Made by a program: the position numbers and the translations under genes. 64,000 nucleotides of DNA from Cyathus striatus (lineage: Eukaryota > Basidiomycota > Agaricomycetes > Agaricales > Nidulariaceae): contig JAOVFP010000012.1 in the NCBI GenBank assembly GCA_025738555.1, forward strand, positions 3,100,001-3,164,000, written 5' to 3'. Below are positions 12,433 to 25,100 of this stretch, piece by piece. A model generated the notes under the pieces. That model ran no database searches, had not been told where the DNA came from, and worked only from the letters and a program-made list of their open reading frames with translations. How positions within the stretch are numbered: position 1 is the stretch's first letter; each line of letters starts with the position of its first letter.

Positions 12433-14552
12433 GTGCTAACACACAATAGAGTAACTGTCATATCCATGACAAGTGTCCCAGACCTATTGAAGCCAACTCC
12501 AGGTCTACTCTGGATTATGTACTTTTCCTCCAGTTATGTGTTACTATTATATATCAAACCCTCACTTATTAATGTTTACTTGTATCTGTCTACTTGTTCC
12601 TTCCCTTTAATATTGTTTTACTCTGTTCTCCAGCCTTGGCCTTTTTACCTATGACTATAATCTAGAGGCATACTACTAGTTTACTATGGTCTACATTCCA
12701 TGGAGTTTACTAATCCCTAGGATGCCACAAACCCATGGGCATTTACTCTGTACACATCCAGACAAAGTAGTTTACTATATAAACTACTTTTGTAATGTAG
12801 ATAGACTTCAGTTTCAAATTGACTATGTTTACACCCTTTCTCCCACTTGGGCCTTGAGCCAACTCTGCTATTTTGTCACTTACTCTGCTTTGTTCTAAAT
12901 ACAGAACTGGAAGTCCAAGGGACACAACACACAAGTTGAAGTCAATGTTCCACTACTCTCATACCTTGTTCACTACCTCCATGCACCCTACTAACATGTA
13001 CCAGTGTGGAAGAATAACCTAGACTACATGTAGTGAGCAGCTATCCAACTTAACTGGCCACAGGAGAAGAACTATAAAACAATGTTAGTTTGCAACATTG
13101 AAAAAAACTTAGCTTTTAATAAAATGATTCTTGAGTAACTTGAGAGGTTGACGCTCTTTGTAAGACTTAAAGCTTGAGGTTTGTTGTTGTGCAGTAAGGG
13201 ATAAGCCATAAAAGAGGTGAATTTCAGATATCAAAGTATCCTCATAATATACAATGGCAAAGTGTTACTGGAATAATCTGACACACACATGCTCTCACAC
13301 TGTCGGAGCCCAACAAAAACATAAATGGAATAAGAAAAGAGATGAATATGTAGAATGGCCATAATTTCAAAATCATAGAAACAAGAATGGTAAATAACAA
13401 AAAAAACTCAGCAATCAAGATTCCTTGAAACCAATAGAACAACAGTGGCAACTTGCTTCTTAAGACTGCTCTATGATGCCAGCACAATGACATATCCTAC
13501 CCCTCCCCAAAGGTAGATGCAGTGGCCCAGACTGCAGGAGCAGCATGACAATCATAGTGTAGTGTGATGTTGCCCTGCCATTCCCTTGTAATGATGAATT
13601 CCAATTTGCCAAGGTATAATGTATATGGTACCATAGTGCACTATTGTATTGTACAATAAAAGAAAACTAGAATGAAGAAAAGGAAGTAAGCAAGACAAAA
13701 CAAAAAGAACAGGAACATAACCCCTGTCCTCAACCCATAACCCTCCTTCTACCATGGGATGATGACATGTGAGGAATGACAATGGTAAAACCCAGTTGCC
13801 ATGTTTGATCCTCCCTTGAGGTAATGCCAGAGGCTTGAGGAGTAGTGAGGAGGGGAATAGCAAGTGACAAGAGCTTGATGTAAATGAAAATACTCAATGC
13901 ATGTTGAATGCATGATGGCTGACATGTTGGTCAGCTGACTTTGTTTGGCAAGAACTTGTTTGGCTACAGCATTGAACTCACCATGCCACAATTCCTGTAA
14001 TGAAGACTCAAAGAAAAGGCATATGTTAGTATACATTGAATAAAGGATAAAGTAAACAGTTGAATAAAATAAACACATAGATAAGCATAGGAAAGAGAGG
14101 CACTAGCAATAAACTTGGTAATGATACAACACCCCAAATCCACCCATGGTCCAACCATCCCCTCCACACCAGTTACTCTGCTACTAGACTATCCACTCTG
14201 CAGTTCAATCCCTAGTGGAATAGAACAGGATGTGACAGTAAGGCTGTAGACATGTTGGCAGATATACATAGAATGAGAAGGTGTATCTTATTATAGAAGA
14301 ACAGCTGTTCATACAAATGGCTTGGCTCAGAACACATTTACCACACATGTCAATTGATTAAGAACTGAAGTAGATACAGTATATTGAAATACAGTAGATA
14401 CAATAATTTTGATTAATTTAAATTATATAAATACTAGCATGGATTAGCACAGATTGGTGCCAAAATCTGTAATAATTGTTGATCCATACCCATATCTGGT
14501 GGATAGCCATAATTCAGATTATGGGTTGTGACAGATCAACCCATGCATGGAC

Positions 14553-14996
14553 CTAGTCTGTACTGACTACCACTATGGTGTCTTGGCCAAGTACTTGCAT
14601 TACATTGGAGTAAGGGACAGGGTTAATAGCTAATGGTGTATTCTTGAGTTTTGCTGTGTTACTCATAATACCTATAGCTTTTGAATATGAACTCCTTGTG
14701 ATACAAGTTTTTAAGCTTGAGCTCAGACCATGCTCATCTAGAAGACCCCATTTAACCACTAGGTCTATGTTATCTATGCTGAATGTAGGTGGAGTAATTA
14801 TATCCTCCTCAACTACTGTTACAGTGAAAGGCTTTGAGAGTGGGCTAGGGACTTCCTCTGTCCCTCCCTGGTGTTGACCAACATCCCCCAGATGAGCTGT
14901 AGAGGATATGTTGGTGGCAGCCACCTCTGAACCTTGGTGTTCAGCAGTCTGCTCTTCTATGCTATTAACTACAACATTGCTTTGAAATTTAGACAT
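14553..14996 (-). CDS. Hypothetical protein, 147 aa
   Basis: An open frame from ATG 14996 to a stop at 14553. A plausible 5' UTR intron (GTGAGT...branch CTAAC...CAG) ends exactly at the ATG, which favours a transcribed gene. The protein has a polar, Gln/Glu/Ser-rich first third and then a mixed region (EEDIITPPTFSIDN, LVVKWGLLDEHGL). No signal peptide, membrane segment or known motif was seen. It is CpG-free like its surroundings. It could also be an exon of a decayed gene. I do not recognise it. Confidence 0.35.
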   Translation of the reverse strand: MSKFQSNVVVNSIEEQTAEHQGSEVAATNISSTAHLGDVGQHQGGTEEVPSPLSKPFTVTVVEEDIITPPTFSIDNIDLVVKWGLLDEHGLSSSLKTCITRSSYSKAIGIMSNTAKLKNTPLAINPVPYSNVMQVLGQDTIVVVSTD

Positions 14997-15520
14997 CTGA
15001 TTTTATAATAATAAAATTGTTAGTGAGAAAATTGAAGAGAAATACTCACCTGGTAGATCAGGCTGGATGTCAGTTATGAGAGTTTAAGTGAAATGCAAAA
15101 AAATTCAGGATTTCCAATTTAAACACAGAGGGTTAGTAAAATTGAACTCTTAGGTACAGGGTCTATTTACTGGGTTTATATACATATTTATGAGAAGATA
15201 ACAAGTCAGAATGAGTAAATATGAGTCAGTGAAAAGAATGTATGTATGTGTTTTGTAAGTACTGAATCAGATAAAAGGAGTACAGATAAGAAATTAAGAA
15301 GGGGGATGAAATAGTGAGTTGAAGGAGAAAGGTACCAATATAATGTAGGCTTGAGGACAAGTTTGTGAATAGAACCAGGAGCCAATAAAATGGAGGAGCA
15401 AGTGCAGAGGGGTTGATGTGGGAGAAACAGTCACATGACCAGCACATTTGAACTCTGTGGAACATAGATACTTAATACAAGGTCAAGACCTTACACTGTA
15501 GTCATGGCTTGAACAACTGT
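14997..15520. other. Spacer between the hypothetical gene and the NWD gene
   Basis: AT-rich and CpG-poor. It holds the putative 5' UTR intron of the 14553-14996 frame (about 14999-15049) and the 3' flank of the NWD gene. Nothing else is recognisable. Confidence 0.5.
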
Positions 15521-18500
15521 TTAAAGTCTCTTTCCTTTAATAGTAGTAATGTCTGGATTAAGATCTTTGGGAACTGTTGGAGAACCAGTTTTACACTGTA
15601 CCCAGTCAGATCCACAAACAAAATTTGTTAAATCAAGTTGACACATTTTATCATTTGGCAATATTTGAAGAGTTTCAAGACCACACAAATATGCTCTATG
15701 ATGTAAAGGGACCCAAAACAGCTTATGGCCACTGTAACCTTTCAGCCAACCATCTGAATGGCAAGATTGAAATATCTTTGACCCCCCAAATGATCTACAG
15801 TTTTTGAAGTGATCTGAAGTGGGGTCTATATTCATCACTCTAATAATTTGATCATGTGAGCCAGACACCACTTGTGTTTCATCAAGAGAAAATGCCACTG
15901 ATGTCACAAGACTACTGTGTCCTTCAAATGGTCCAGCAATGGTTTTTCCACTCTCTACATTCCACACTCTGACAGTTTGATCATGTGAGCCAGACACCAC
16001 TTGTTTTCCATCAGGAGAAAATGCAACTGATGTCACAATATCACTGTGGCCTTCAAATGGTCCAGCAATGGTTTTTCCACACTCTACATTCCACACTCTG
16101 ACAGTTTCATCATATGAGCCAGACACCACTTGTGTTCCATCAGAAGAAAATGCCACTGATGTCACAAGACTACTGTGTCCTTCAAATGGTCCAGCAATGG
16201 TTTTTCCACTCTCTACATTCCACACTCTGACAGTTTGATCATGTGAGCCAGACACCACTTGTTTTCCATCAGGAGAAAATGCCACTGATCTCACAAGACT
16301 ACTGTGTCCTTCAAATGGTCTAGCAATAGTTTTTCCACTCTCTACATTCCACACTCTGACAGTTTCATCATCAGATCCAGACACCACTTGTGTTCCATCA
16401 GGAGAAAATGCCACTGATGCCACAAGACTACTGTGGCCTTCAAATGGTCCAGCAATGGTTTTTCCACTCTCTACATTCCACACTCTGACAGTTTCATCAT
16501 CTGAGCCAGAGACCACTTGTGTTCCATCAGGAGAAAATGCCACTGATATCACAGAATACCTGTGGCCTTCAAATGGTCCAGCAATGGTTTTTCCACTCTC
16601 TACATTCCACACTCTGACAGTTTGATCATCTGAGCCAGACACCACTTGTTTTCCATCAGGAGAAAATGCCACTGATTTCACACAATTACTGTGGCCTTCA
16701 AATGGTCCAGCAATGGTTTTTCCACTCTCCACATTCCACACTCTGACAGTTTGATCATCTGAGCCAGACACCACTTGTGTTCCATCAGGAGAAAATGCCA
16801 CTGATCTCACAAGACTACTGTGGCCTTCAAATGGTCTAGCACTCTCTACATTCCACACTCTGACAGTTTGATCATATGAGCCAGACACCACTTGTTTTCC
16901 ACCAGGAGAAAATGCCACTGATGTCACATAATCACTGTGGCCTTCAAATGGTCCAGCAATGGTTTTTCCACTCTCCACATTCCACACTCTGACAGTTTTA
17001 TCATATGAGCCAGACACCACTTGTTTTCCATCAGGAGAAAATGCCACTGATCTCACAGAATCACTGTGGCTTTCAAATGGTCCAGCATTAGTTTTTCCAC
17101 TCTCTACATTCCACACTCTGACAGTTTCATCATATGAGCCAGACACCACTTGTGTTCCATCAGGAGAAAATGCCACTGATGTCACATAATCACTGTGGCC
17201 TTCAAATGGTCCAGCAATAGTTTTTCCACTCTCTACATTCCACACTCTGATGGTTTCATCAAATGAGCCAGACACCACTTGTGTTCCATCAGGAGAAAAT
17301 GCCACTGATGTCACATAATCACTGTGGCCTTCAAATGGTCCAGCAATAGTTTTTCCACTCTCTACATTCCACACTCTGACAGTTTTATCATGTGAGCCAG
17401 AGACCACTTGTATTCCACCAGGAGAAAATGCCACTGATGTCACAAAATCACTGTGGCCTTCCAATGGTCCAGCAATGGTTTTTCCACTCTCCACATTCCA
17501 CACTCTGACAGTTTGATCATCTGAGCCAGATACCACTTGTGTTCTATCAGGAGAAAATGCCACTGATGTCACAAGACTACTGTGGCCTTCAAATGGTCCA
17601 GCAATAGTTTTTCCACTCTCTACATTCCACACTTTGACAGTTCCATTTCTCAAACCAAATACCACATCTTGTCCATCAAGAGAATATGCCACACATGTAA
17701 CAATTGCATTAGTATAATATACTGTATGCAATGCTGCATTCCAGATTTTGTCTCCTCCTTTAACAATTGAAACAGTTTTTTGAAAGAAAGCTGAGAAATG
17801 TTTCACAATCAATGAGTCTTCAGGTGCAAATGGTAATGCTGACATATATATACTTGTTATGCTTATTGTGATGGGAATATAAAAATTTGTGATAAAATTT
17901 ATACTGTCTTTAATAAATTCAAGTTGATTTGGGTTTATCTAATTAAAGTTAAGTCTTTCATTTCTTTTAAATATCTGATGACACACCTTTGTACAAAATG
18001 TTAATCTTTTCAACAATTCTTGTGCTATCTGCATCTCATTTAAGAGACTCATGATCTCTAACCAGAATAGGAACTTGCAATATAAAAATATATCTAATTC
18101 TGCCCACAATGAACTATCATTGCACTTCTCATCTTCAATCATTTCAATATAATGTATGTTCCAATGTTTGCAGCAATATTGAAGATGTGTAGGTATACAC
18201 TGGTTTATTATTTTTTGTAAATTTTCAATGTCTTTATTTGCTACATAGGATGATTCAATGTTGCAAATATTAAATTTTGGTTCAGTATTGAGAATTTTAA
18301 AAATCATTTTGGTCATTCTTGGTATATGTTTGACTTGATTCATTTGAAATGTATCATCATTTAATCCACTCTCTAAAAATTCAACAAATGATAAATGATG
18401 GAATGTTATATTGTTATCATATATTGAAACAACAGGTAGAAGTTGGTGTATAATTCTTTTAACTTCATTTGCAATGGCACTCTCTTTTCCACTAACATCC

Positions 18501-19714
18501 AAGAAGTGTTTGATATCCTCTGTTTTCAATGGTGATTTTGCCAACAATACTGTTGCCAATACTTGACTAACAATTTCCTTTCTCTGTTTTGACCACTTTC
18601 CAAAAGATATTTGAAGCATTTTATAATAGAGATCTTCAATTCCATGGCCTGTATTCCAAGATAGAACTTCTTGAAGCTTTTCATCTGGTGAAAGCTGTTC
18701 ATCTTGCTCTGGAGACAGGGTGATGTACTTTACTGCAGTAGATGCCCAGATAAATAATCCAGCAGCTTGTTTGCACATCTTCTTCAGCTCATTTTCTGTT
18801 AAATCAAATTGTAATTCATTTTTGTAATTTTCAAAATTTTGCTTCAGAAAGAAATATATATCTTGATTTATGTCTGAGTTATGGAGAAAATCAGTTTCCA
18901 ATTTAATAGTTTTGCTTATGTTTTCATTCTCAATTATGTCTGGTAGAGAACCAGGCCTTCCAGTTACAATGAGCTTATATTGTTTAGGAAGTGCTATCCA
19001 ATCTTGTAATGTCTTTTGCAGAGACTTTAAAAACTCAGATGGTTTGCATTCATCCAAGGCATCAATAATAAATGCAGGTGGATGTGATTTCAATTTTTCT
19101 TTGCAAACATTCAGTGGATCAGCAATCAGGTGTTTGAAATGCCATTCAATTCTCCCAAGTTGAAAGGTAGTATTAAGCTGTTTTTCAATCTTCTCTCTCA
19201 GAATGGAATAATTTGAATTAGATGCTAAATCTGCAGCTATTGTTCTCCAAACTACAGTAGCATCACTTAATGTTTCGTCATCCCTCTTGAAGAAATAATA
19301 TCCACCAAGTCTGTTGTGTTCATTGGAGCTAAGAGTGGCAGCCAGAGTTGATGCTATTGCAGATTTTCCTGAGCCAGGACTGCCAGTAATCCACATAATG
19401 TTTGTAGTTGACTCTTCTATAAATTAAATTGATGATTTTGTAGTGAATGCATAGAAGAACATACCAAAATCATTGAGCCACTTGTTTATATCTTTCAGAA
19501 TGGTAACCCTAGTCCCTTCCATACATGGAGGCACATAATGCAAGTTATGATCAACAGGCTTCAATAATTTAAGTTTTTCAGACATTTCATCATTCTTCAT
19601 ATTATAATTATTGATTAGATCATGACCAATAGCATTAAGCTGAGCACCAGACACATTGACATGGTGTGCATAAGGGAACATATGAGCAGCTGCATTGGAT
19701 TGATTTTCAGTCAT
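15521..19714 (-). CDS. NACHT-WD40 (NWD) NLR-like protein, three exons, 1365 aa
   Basis: Exons are 19714-19465, 19416-17987 and 17938-15521. The start is the ATG at 19714 (MTENQSN); the in-frame codon 21 bases upstream is only TTG. Residues 1-90 are the short NWD leader (VSGAQLNAIGHDLINNY, YVPPCMEGTR). NACHT follows: Walker A GSPGSGKS at 95-102 and Walker B FIIDALDEC around 197-205. Residues ~635-1270 hold 15 WD40 repeats of 43 aa; 14 are nearly identical and differ mainly after GHS, before SVAFS and before D(Q/E/K)T. The tail (DGWLKGYSGHKLFWVP) is typical of the family. In-frame TAG 17939-17941 is the end of a 48-nt intron (GTGTGT donor, CTTAAC branch), so the gene appears intact. Known relatives sense non-self or partners through the WD40 propeller while NACHT binds nucleotide. 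No separate N-terminal effector domain is seen. Confidence 0.92.
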
Positions 19715-19821
19715 TGTAAATGCAAGGGAATTCAACCTTGAGCTTGTAAGATGTTAAGTTCTTGAGTAGTAAGGCGTTTGAGATGACAAGAGAGGGGGAA
19801 TGAAAGCTATCGTGAACAGGC

Positions 19822-19829
19822 TATATATA
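19822..19829 (-). promoter_or_regulatory. TATA box of the NWD gene
   Basis: TATATATA about 110 bp upstream of the ATG at 19714, read on the minus strand. It lies in the first CpG-containing sequence right of the NWD gene body, so the promoter seems to have escaped the CpG loss that affects the gene. Confidence 0.5.
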
Positions 19830-19959
19830 CAGAACAATGCAGTTGACACGCGTGAATAAACGTGTTCCGAGCCAAATTGTTGGTATGATCAGCTGTTCAT
19901 CTATAATAAGATACATGTCGTTTTATGCATATCCGTCAACACGTTCACGGCCTTACCCT

Positions 19960-21060
19960 TTTGCGTGGTCGTTTGGTGCATATTGATAAGAAGTTTAAAT
20001 ATAGATTATTAGGGGAATTCAAATATGGCGATACGCGATACGCTACAGTGATTTCTGTATCATTGCCAAGAAGAACGAGCGGCGATCAGTTCGGAGTTCA
20101 TAACGTTTGGATCGTACTTACAAGAATCACTTCCTTTCACCTTACGAAAATATATAATTTATTAGATAGAATGTTTGAATATATTAATATCTACCCAACC
20201 TTCAATTTTTTAACGAAATTTCAAAGTGGAAAAGAGTAAAACATAGGGAACATTTACGTTAGAACTCTCCGTTTGAATTTCTAATCACGTTTTTCGGCAA
20301 GGTTGTAGCGACTGTTCCGTAGCAACATGTAGTAACGCTACAAAATAGACATATTTGAATTCCCCTATTGTGGGTCCGAGTTATCGGGACTCCCAATGGA
20401 CATTTCGAATTGCTTCCATGCATGCCATCGCGTAAGTCACACCTAATAATCATTCATCTCTACGACGGTTGTACGTTTGTGGTACAAGTATGTCCGCTAT
20501 CTTTGAGAAATTGAAGCTTTACAGTCTACTCTACTGGCAATGTACTGGTATCATCTACTAACAAATAGATTGATGCCATGTCGTAATTTGTTGAGAGTCA
20601 CATAGATCGATATCTGCAATGCCTTATAAGTCCATTATGGTTTTGCAATGAATATTCGCTTGAGAGCGCAGTAGTTACTCCGCCCCGGTAAGAAAGTCTG
20701 GTTGGGGAACGAAGTCGACGACCCGACAGGATAATCGATGGTCCGCCGTACTACGTGGAAATAATTCCTACTCTGCTAGCGTCCCCTCAAAGAGTTCAAT
20801 TTTGTTTTGTACAGCTGGCGGTAAATTCTTCATGTCGGTGCACTAACCGGAATGTTCTATATGATCGCATGACGCGGCTCCGTCTTACTTCTGATGTACC
20901 ACCAAGTTGGGGTCGCGGAGATTCGATAGCATGCTTAGTGAGACTTGCCACCGAGCGGACTGCAGAAGGGTTTCCTTCATTTCGCGGTACTTAGTTCACG
21001 TACGTATCCACCTCTTTTCGACGACGCTGGCAAATCTGACGTCTTATTTCAGTGTTTAAT
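19960..21060. repeat. CpG-rich copy of the repeat at 11450-12212 (inverted)
   Basis: Reverse-complement partner of 11450-12212. Together they flank the 12.2-20 kb region with the NWD gene. It keeps its CpG sites and contains the 20011-20366 MITE. No gene was recognised. Confidence 0.8.
20011..20366. mobile_element. 356-bp MITE with 17-bp perfect TIRs
   Basis: Starts AGGGGAATTCAAATATG and ends in its exact complement. ATT flanks both ends (20008-20010 and 20367-20369), giving a 3-bp duplication. The related repeat at 12100-12210 passes through this point without the insert. It is non-coding. A 3-bp duplication with G-rich ends would fit a PIF/Harbinger-like MITE, which is inference. Confidence 0.65.
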
Positions 21061-22179
21061 CAAATATGTGGAAATAAATGCCAGCTAGCGGATTGAACGA
21101 CTCACATACTTCGATTATCCGAATCTATCCTTAGTTCAATGGAATCACCTGGTACATCAATGTATCAAGTATCTGAAGTGCCAATGATTCGTCAAAGGCT
21201 CGATTTGATCAATTTAAGTCTGACAAGCATCGATTAACCCGTGCATGTCGTTCTATTTCTGTTATTATCGATAGCCCGATAGATTGGAACAGTAGAATTA
21301 AATTGTGCCATGATGCGCGCATGTGGAAGGCGTGGATGAGAGTTTCAATGATCCCAAGTTTCAGTTTCGGCGCTTGTCGAAGTACATAAGTGTAGTGTTA
21401 TCGATGAGATATTTTCGTTTTGCCTTTGTGGTCGAATCTAATCGCAGATGCAACTTGAGGTGCTTGAGCGCTTGACTTGGCTATAGCCTATTGCTTGGTT
21501 ACAGCGCTTTGCATATCGATATAGACCTACAATTATCTTAGTACACATCTGAGTTCCACCGGCAGCATGATCCGAGCCAGTCTGCTGGTAGGATCTGCAG
21601 GCCATTCCTTAAAAGGGTTATGACGCCAAGGACGCTTGCTGTATGACACTCGACGCGCCAGGTCTCAATTATCTGCGGCGGTCGCAAGCAATACACAGTG
21701 AGGATGTCCCTTAGTCGTTGGAGACATGAACGACCAGCTACCCGATCCCCCGATGGATATGTCGACGTGGTCCGGGCATTGTGGCAGTAGGGTGGGTAGG
21801 TACAGGATGAGTGAAACGACGTGGTGGCGGTTGGGACACTGACAGTAGGGTGGGTAGGTACAGGATGGGTGAAAATACATGGCGGCGGTTGGGACACTGA
21901 CAGTAGGGAATAGGTGCAGGCAGGTGAAAAGACACAGCAGCGGTTGGGACACTGCAACGCGGTAGCGCAGTGGAGAGCAGTGGGGCAGCCAAGATCCAGT
22001 GGTTTGGCTGTGGATCCGGCAATGATGGCCGTATAACTCCGATTTATACTAACGAAATTTTAAGTCTATATCGATATGCAAAGCGCTGTAATTTGCTGGC
22101 TGATGATAAGATTGAGCATCACATGATGCGTGTGAGTCGAATGCTACCGACGCCGTTCGGGTTCCGAACTTCTGATGTC
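21061..22179. other. CpG-rich intergenic sequence with a tandem repeat
   Basis: No gene was recognised. The only clear structure is the tandem repeat at 21785-21955; reading frames over it are translations of the repeat. Confidence 0.5.
21785..21955. repeat. 58-bp tandem repeat, three copies
   Basis: Units start at 21785, 21843 and 21901 with cagtaggg and end ggcggttgggacactga. The third unit is slightly shortened and diverged. Overlapping Pro/Ser-rich minus-strand frames come from it. Confidence 0.85.
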
Positions 22180-25100
22180 GACCAAACTCTCACAGAGTCG
22201 TAATGGCATTGCCGACGACACCTTCCTATGCTTCTACCCATCCTGCATCTGCTGCCTCGATGGCAAGACTCGGTGTTTTTAACTTCTAGCTGCCCATATA
22301 CATCGCCCGTTAAACGATTTCATGAAGAGCTATCCTGAAGCTGATGCTCTGAGTCCCACTGAACACTGATAGCGGACAGCGAGGTTGCAATCGCCAGATT
22401 GAGAGGGACTAGAGGAATGAGAAGATGGTGGTATCTGGTACGGCTGAAGTAAGTGTCAACTCTCCTCTCCGTTCTTCGTTTCTTCTTTGCTGTCGACACA
22501 TGGTCATCGACGTTGTTCCATTTTCACTTTCACTCGACTCGACCACGCTATGTTCACTCACTCCTTGTATTCTCACAGGATATCGTTCTTACCTACTCGT
22601 ATCGGCGACAATGAAGCTCACTGGGCTGGATGGGCCGAAGCTGCTTGGAGCGAGGCAGGTACGCTCCCTTCCCGTATCTTTCCGTCCGCCCTACTTACAC
22701 CTGCACTTGCCTCATAGCATACACTCGCTTGTATTGCAAGCGACACCATCCCCAGACCCACCTTACGCATTACGACCGCTCTTCCAAACCAGCCGGTCGG
22801 GACACCATAACCGCCCAGCAAGGAACAGCTGGTTCTTTCCACATGCCACCCCATCGTCGATGCCGACCCTTGCACCGTCTCCATCCAACACGCACCTATG
22901 TAGTAACGACCATCTCGTCGCATGGAACTTTCCCAATCGTCACTACGACGCTATCTCCGCTCCGGGTGCATCGACGGGACCCCCGAATGGAACGTAGGAC
23001 TTCTTGACCGGGATGGACGCCTTGCGCGTGGGTGGTGGAAGTGTCGGATCTTTTGTTATAATTGGAGTGAATGAGGTATTGGGGCTGGAGAGTCGAAGGA
23101 GACGTCTTGGATGATATCCGCGCGCCTGTACCATTTTTTCCGCGCATAGCCCGTGGTGGTGGCGTTAACGTCTCTCCTACACGTACTCGACTGGAGCTCT
23201 TCACTAACGTTATTAGCCATCTGCCGTACCCAGCATCAGCGTTAACCACCATGCGACCCCTAACATGAAGCACTCGTAGGGTGTAGGAGGCTATTTTCAC
23301 CGCACGCGTACCCGGTATCCCCATAACCCTGTACCGGGGGACAGACTTGTCATGACAAAGGATATAGTCTTGCGTATGGTGAAAGTGTCGGATCTTTTGT
23401 AGAAGAAACCGATGTGGAGTGCTTCTGGGATCCTTCTTGGATGACAGACGTGCGCTCGTACTACCATTCTACCATCCATCGAAGCTCTTGAATACCGTTA
23501 TCGACCACCTTGCGACCCCCGCCACGAAGGGCTTGTACAGAGAAGCAAACTGTTTTTACGCACTCATACCCGGTGTCCCTTCCGACTCCTGACCATCTCC
23601 GTTTCAGCCGCACTCATATCCAGTGTCGCTCCAGCCCCCATACCGTCTCCTTTCATACACCCCTCACGACGATTGCGCTTTCACATACAGCGTTCAACAG
23701 TTCTGGCCTATGCCAATGCTGTCCCCGCCCTCACTCCAACGCTACACTGACCACGAAGAGGACTGAACGGGCCGTGCTTGGCATTGTGCGTGGGATCATG
23801 GTGAAGAAACACATCGTTGTCGATGTGCACGGGCAGCTGTGTCTTGACTCCTCCCACAGAGCCTACCCATATTGCTCGTACATCCGCAACGCTCCACGAT
23901 GATGCTACTCGGATCTGGAAAGCACCATATGAGAAGACTTTACCTCTGGCGTGCAAAGTGCATTGTACTTGAACACATGCGTGAGGAGGATGTAACGTAG
24001 GCCCTATTGTTCGAGTGGCCTAAGAGGACGTGGAATCGAGTTGTGTTGTGTTGAGGTACTCACATACGTGCACGTCGTTCAGTCCTCTTCGCAAGTTACG
24101 GACAATGAGGTTGCAATATCCATGTTTGTGAGGGAGTAGAGAAGGAGAAGAAGGTGCTATCAGATACAACTAAAGTAGGTACTTTCTCCTCTGCTCTTCG
24201 TTTTTCTTCGCTGCTGATATATAGTCATTGAACATCTTTCCATTTTCACTTTCACTGCCTCATCATGTATCAATGCTATGCTCACTAACTCTTCGTCTTT
24301 ACACAGGATAACGTTCTTACGCATTCACATCGGCGATTGTAAAACTCACTGCACTGGGTGCGCTGAAGTTACATTACCTTGAACGCAACAGGTATGTTTC
24401 CTTCACCTCTTTTTCTGTACGCCCTACTTGTGCCTACACTCGCCTCATAGTACACACTCACTTGCATCTCAAGCTGCACCATCTCTAGGATGCTGAAGCA
24501 TGCACTATCTTCGTCTGACATACATAGCATCTCGTAATGACTGTTTCGTTACTTTGAACTTCCCCAATCACCTCTCCGACGCGATCTCCGTTCCAAGTGC
24601 CTTGACGAAACTTTCTGATTGGACGCAGGACTTCTTGAGGAAACAGACTCATTTTGACGAGGATATAGTTATGCGTGCGTGTGGCGGTGGCAGATCTCTT
24701 GTTGCAGTTGGAGTGAAGGCAATTAAGGCTCGAGAGTCGAAGAAGACGTCTTAGACGACAGACGTGCGCTTGTACAATTTTTTCTGCGTTTAGCTCATGG
24801 TGACAACGTTGACGTTGCGCCTACACGGATTCAACCTCGCTAACAACCACTCGTAGCCCACGTCAACGTAGCTACTTTGCGGCCTCGATGTCCCCCCACC
24901 CGCCAACCCCTGTACCGGATCTCCCGTTAAACGATTTCATGGAGAGCTATCCTGAAGCTGATGCTCCGAGTCTTCTTCGGGGCACTGAACACTGCTAGCG
25001 GACAGCGAGGTCGCAATCGCCCACGATTGAGAGGAAGTAGAGGAAAGTGAACATGGTGGTATTTGGTACAACTGAAGTAAGTGCCAACTCTCATCTCCGT

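Larger units (their letters stand above)
10919..14552. other. CpG-poor decayed region without a recognisable gene
   Basis: No family was recognised. The stretch contains two repeats listed separately (about 11450-12212 and 12213-12432). Minus-strand frames at about 13550-14170 show a possible splice acceptor before ELWHGEFNAVAKQ, but nothing confirms a gene. A short palindrome (atgggttg...caacccat) lies near 14520-14545. Confidence 0.5.

Noticed and set aside
15850..17640. Regular 129-bp repeats that could suggest a CRISPR-like array or satellite
   Set aside because: They are the WD40 codons of the NWD gene; period 43 codons, no spacers.
21538..22022. Three overlapping minus-strand frames with Pro/Ser/Tyr repeats
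   Set aside because: Translations of the 58-bp tandem repeat.
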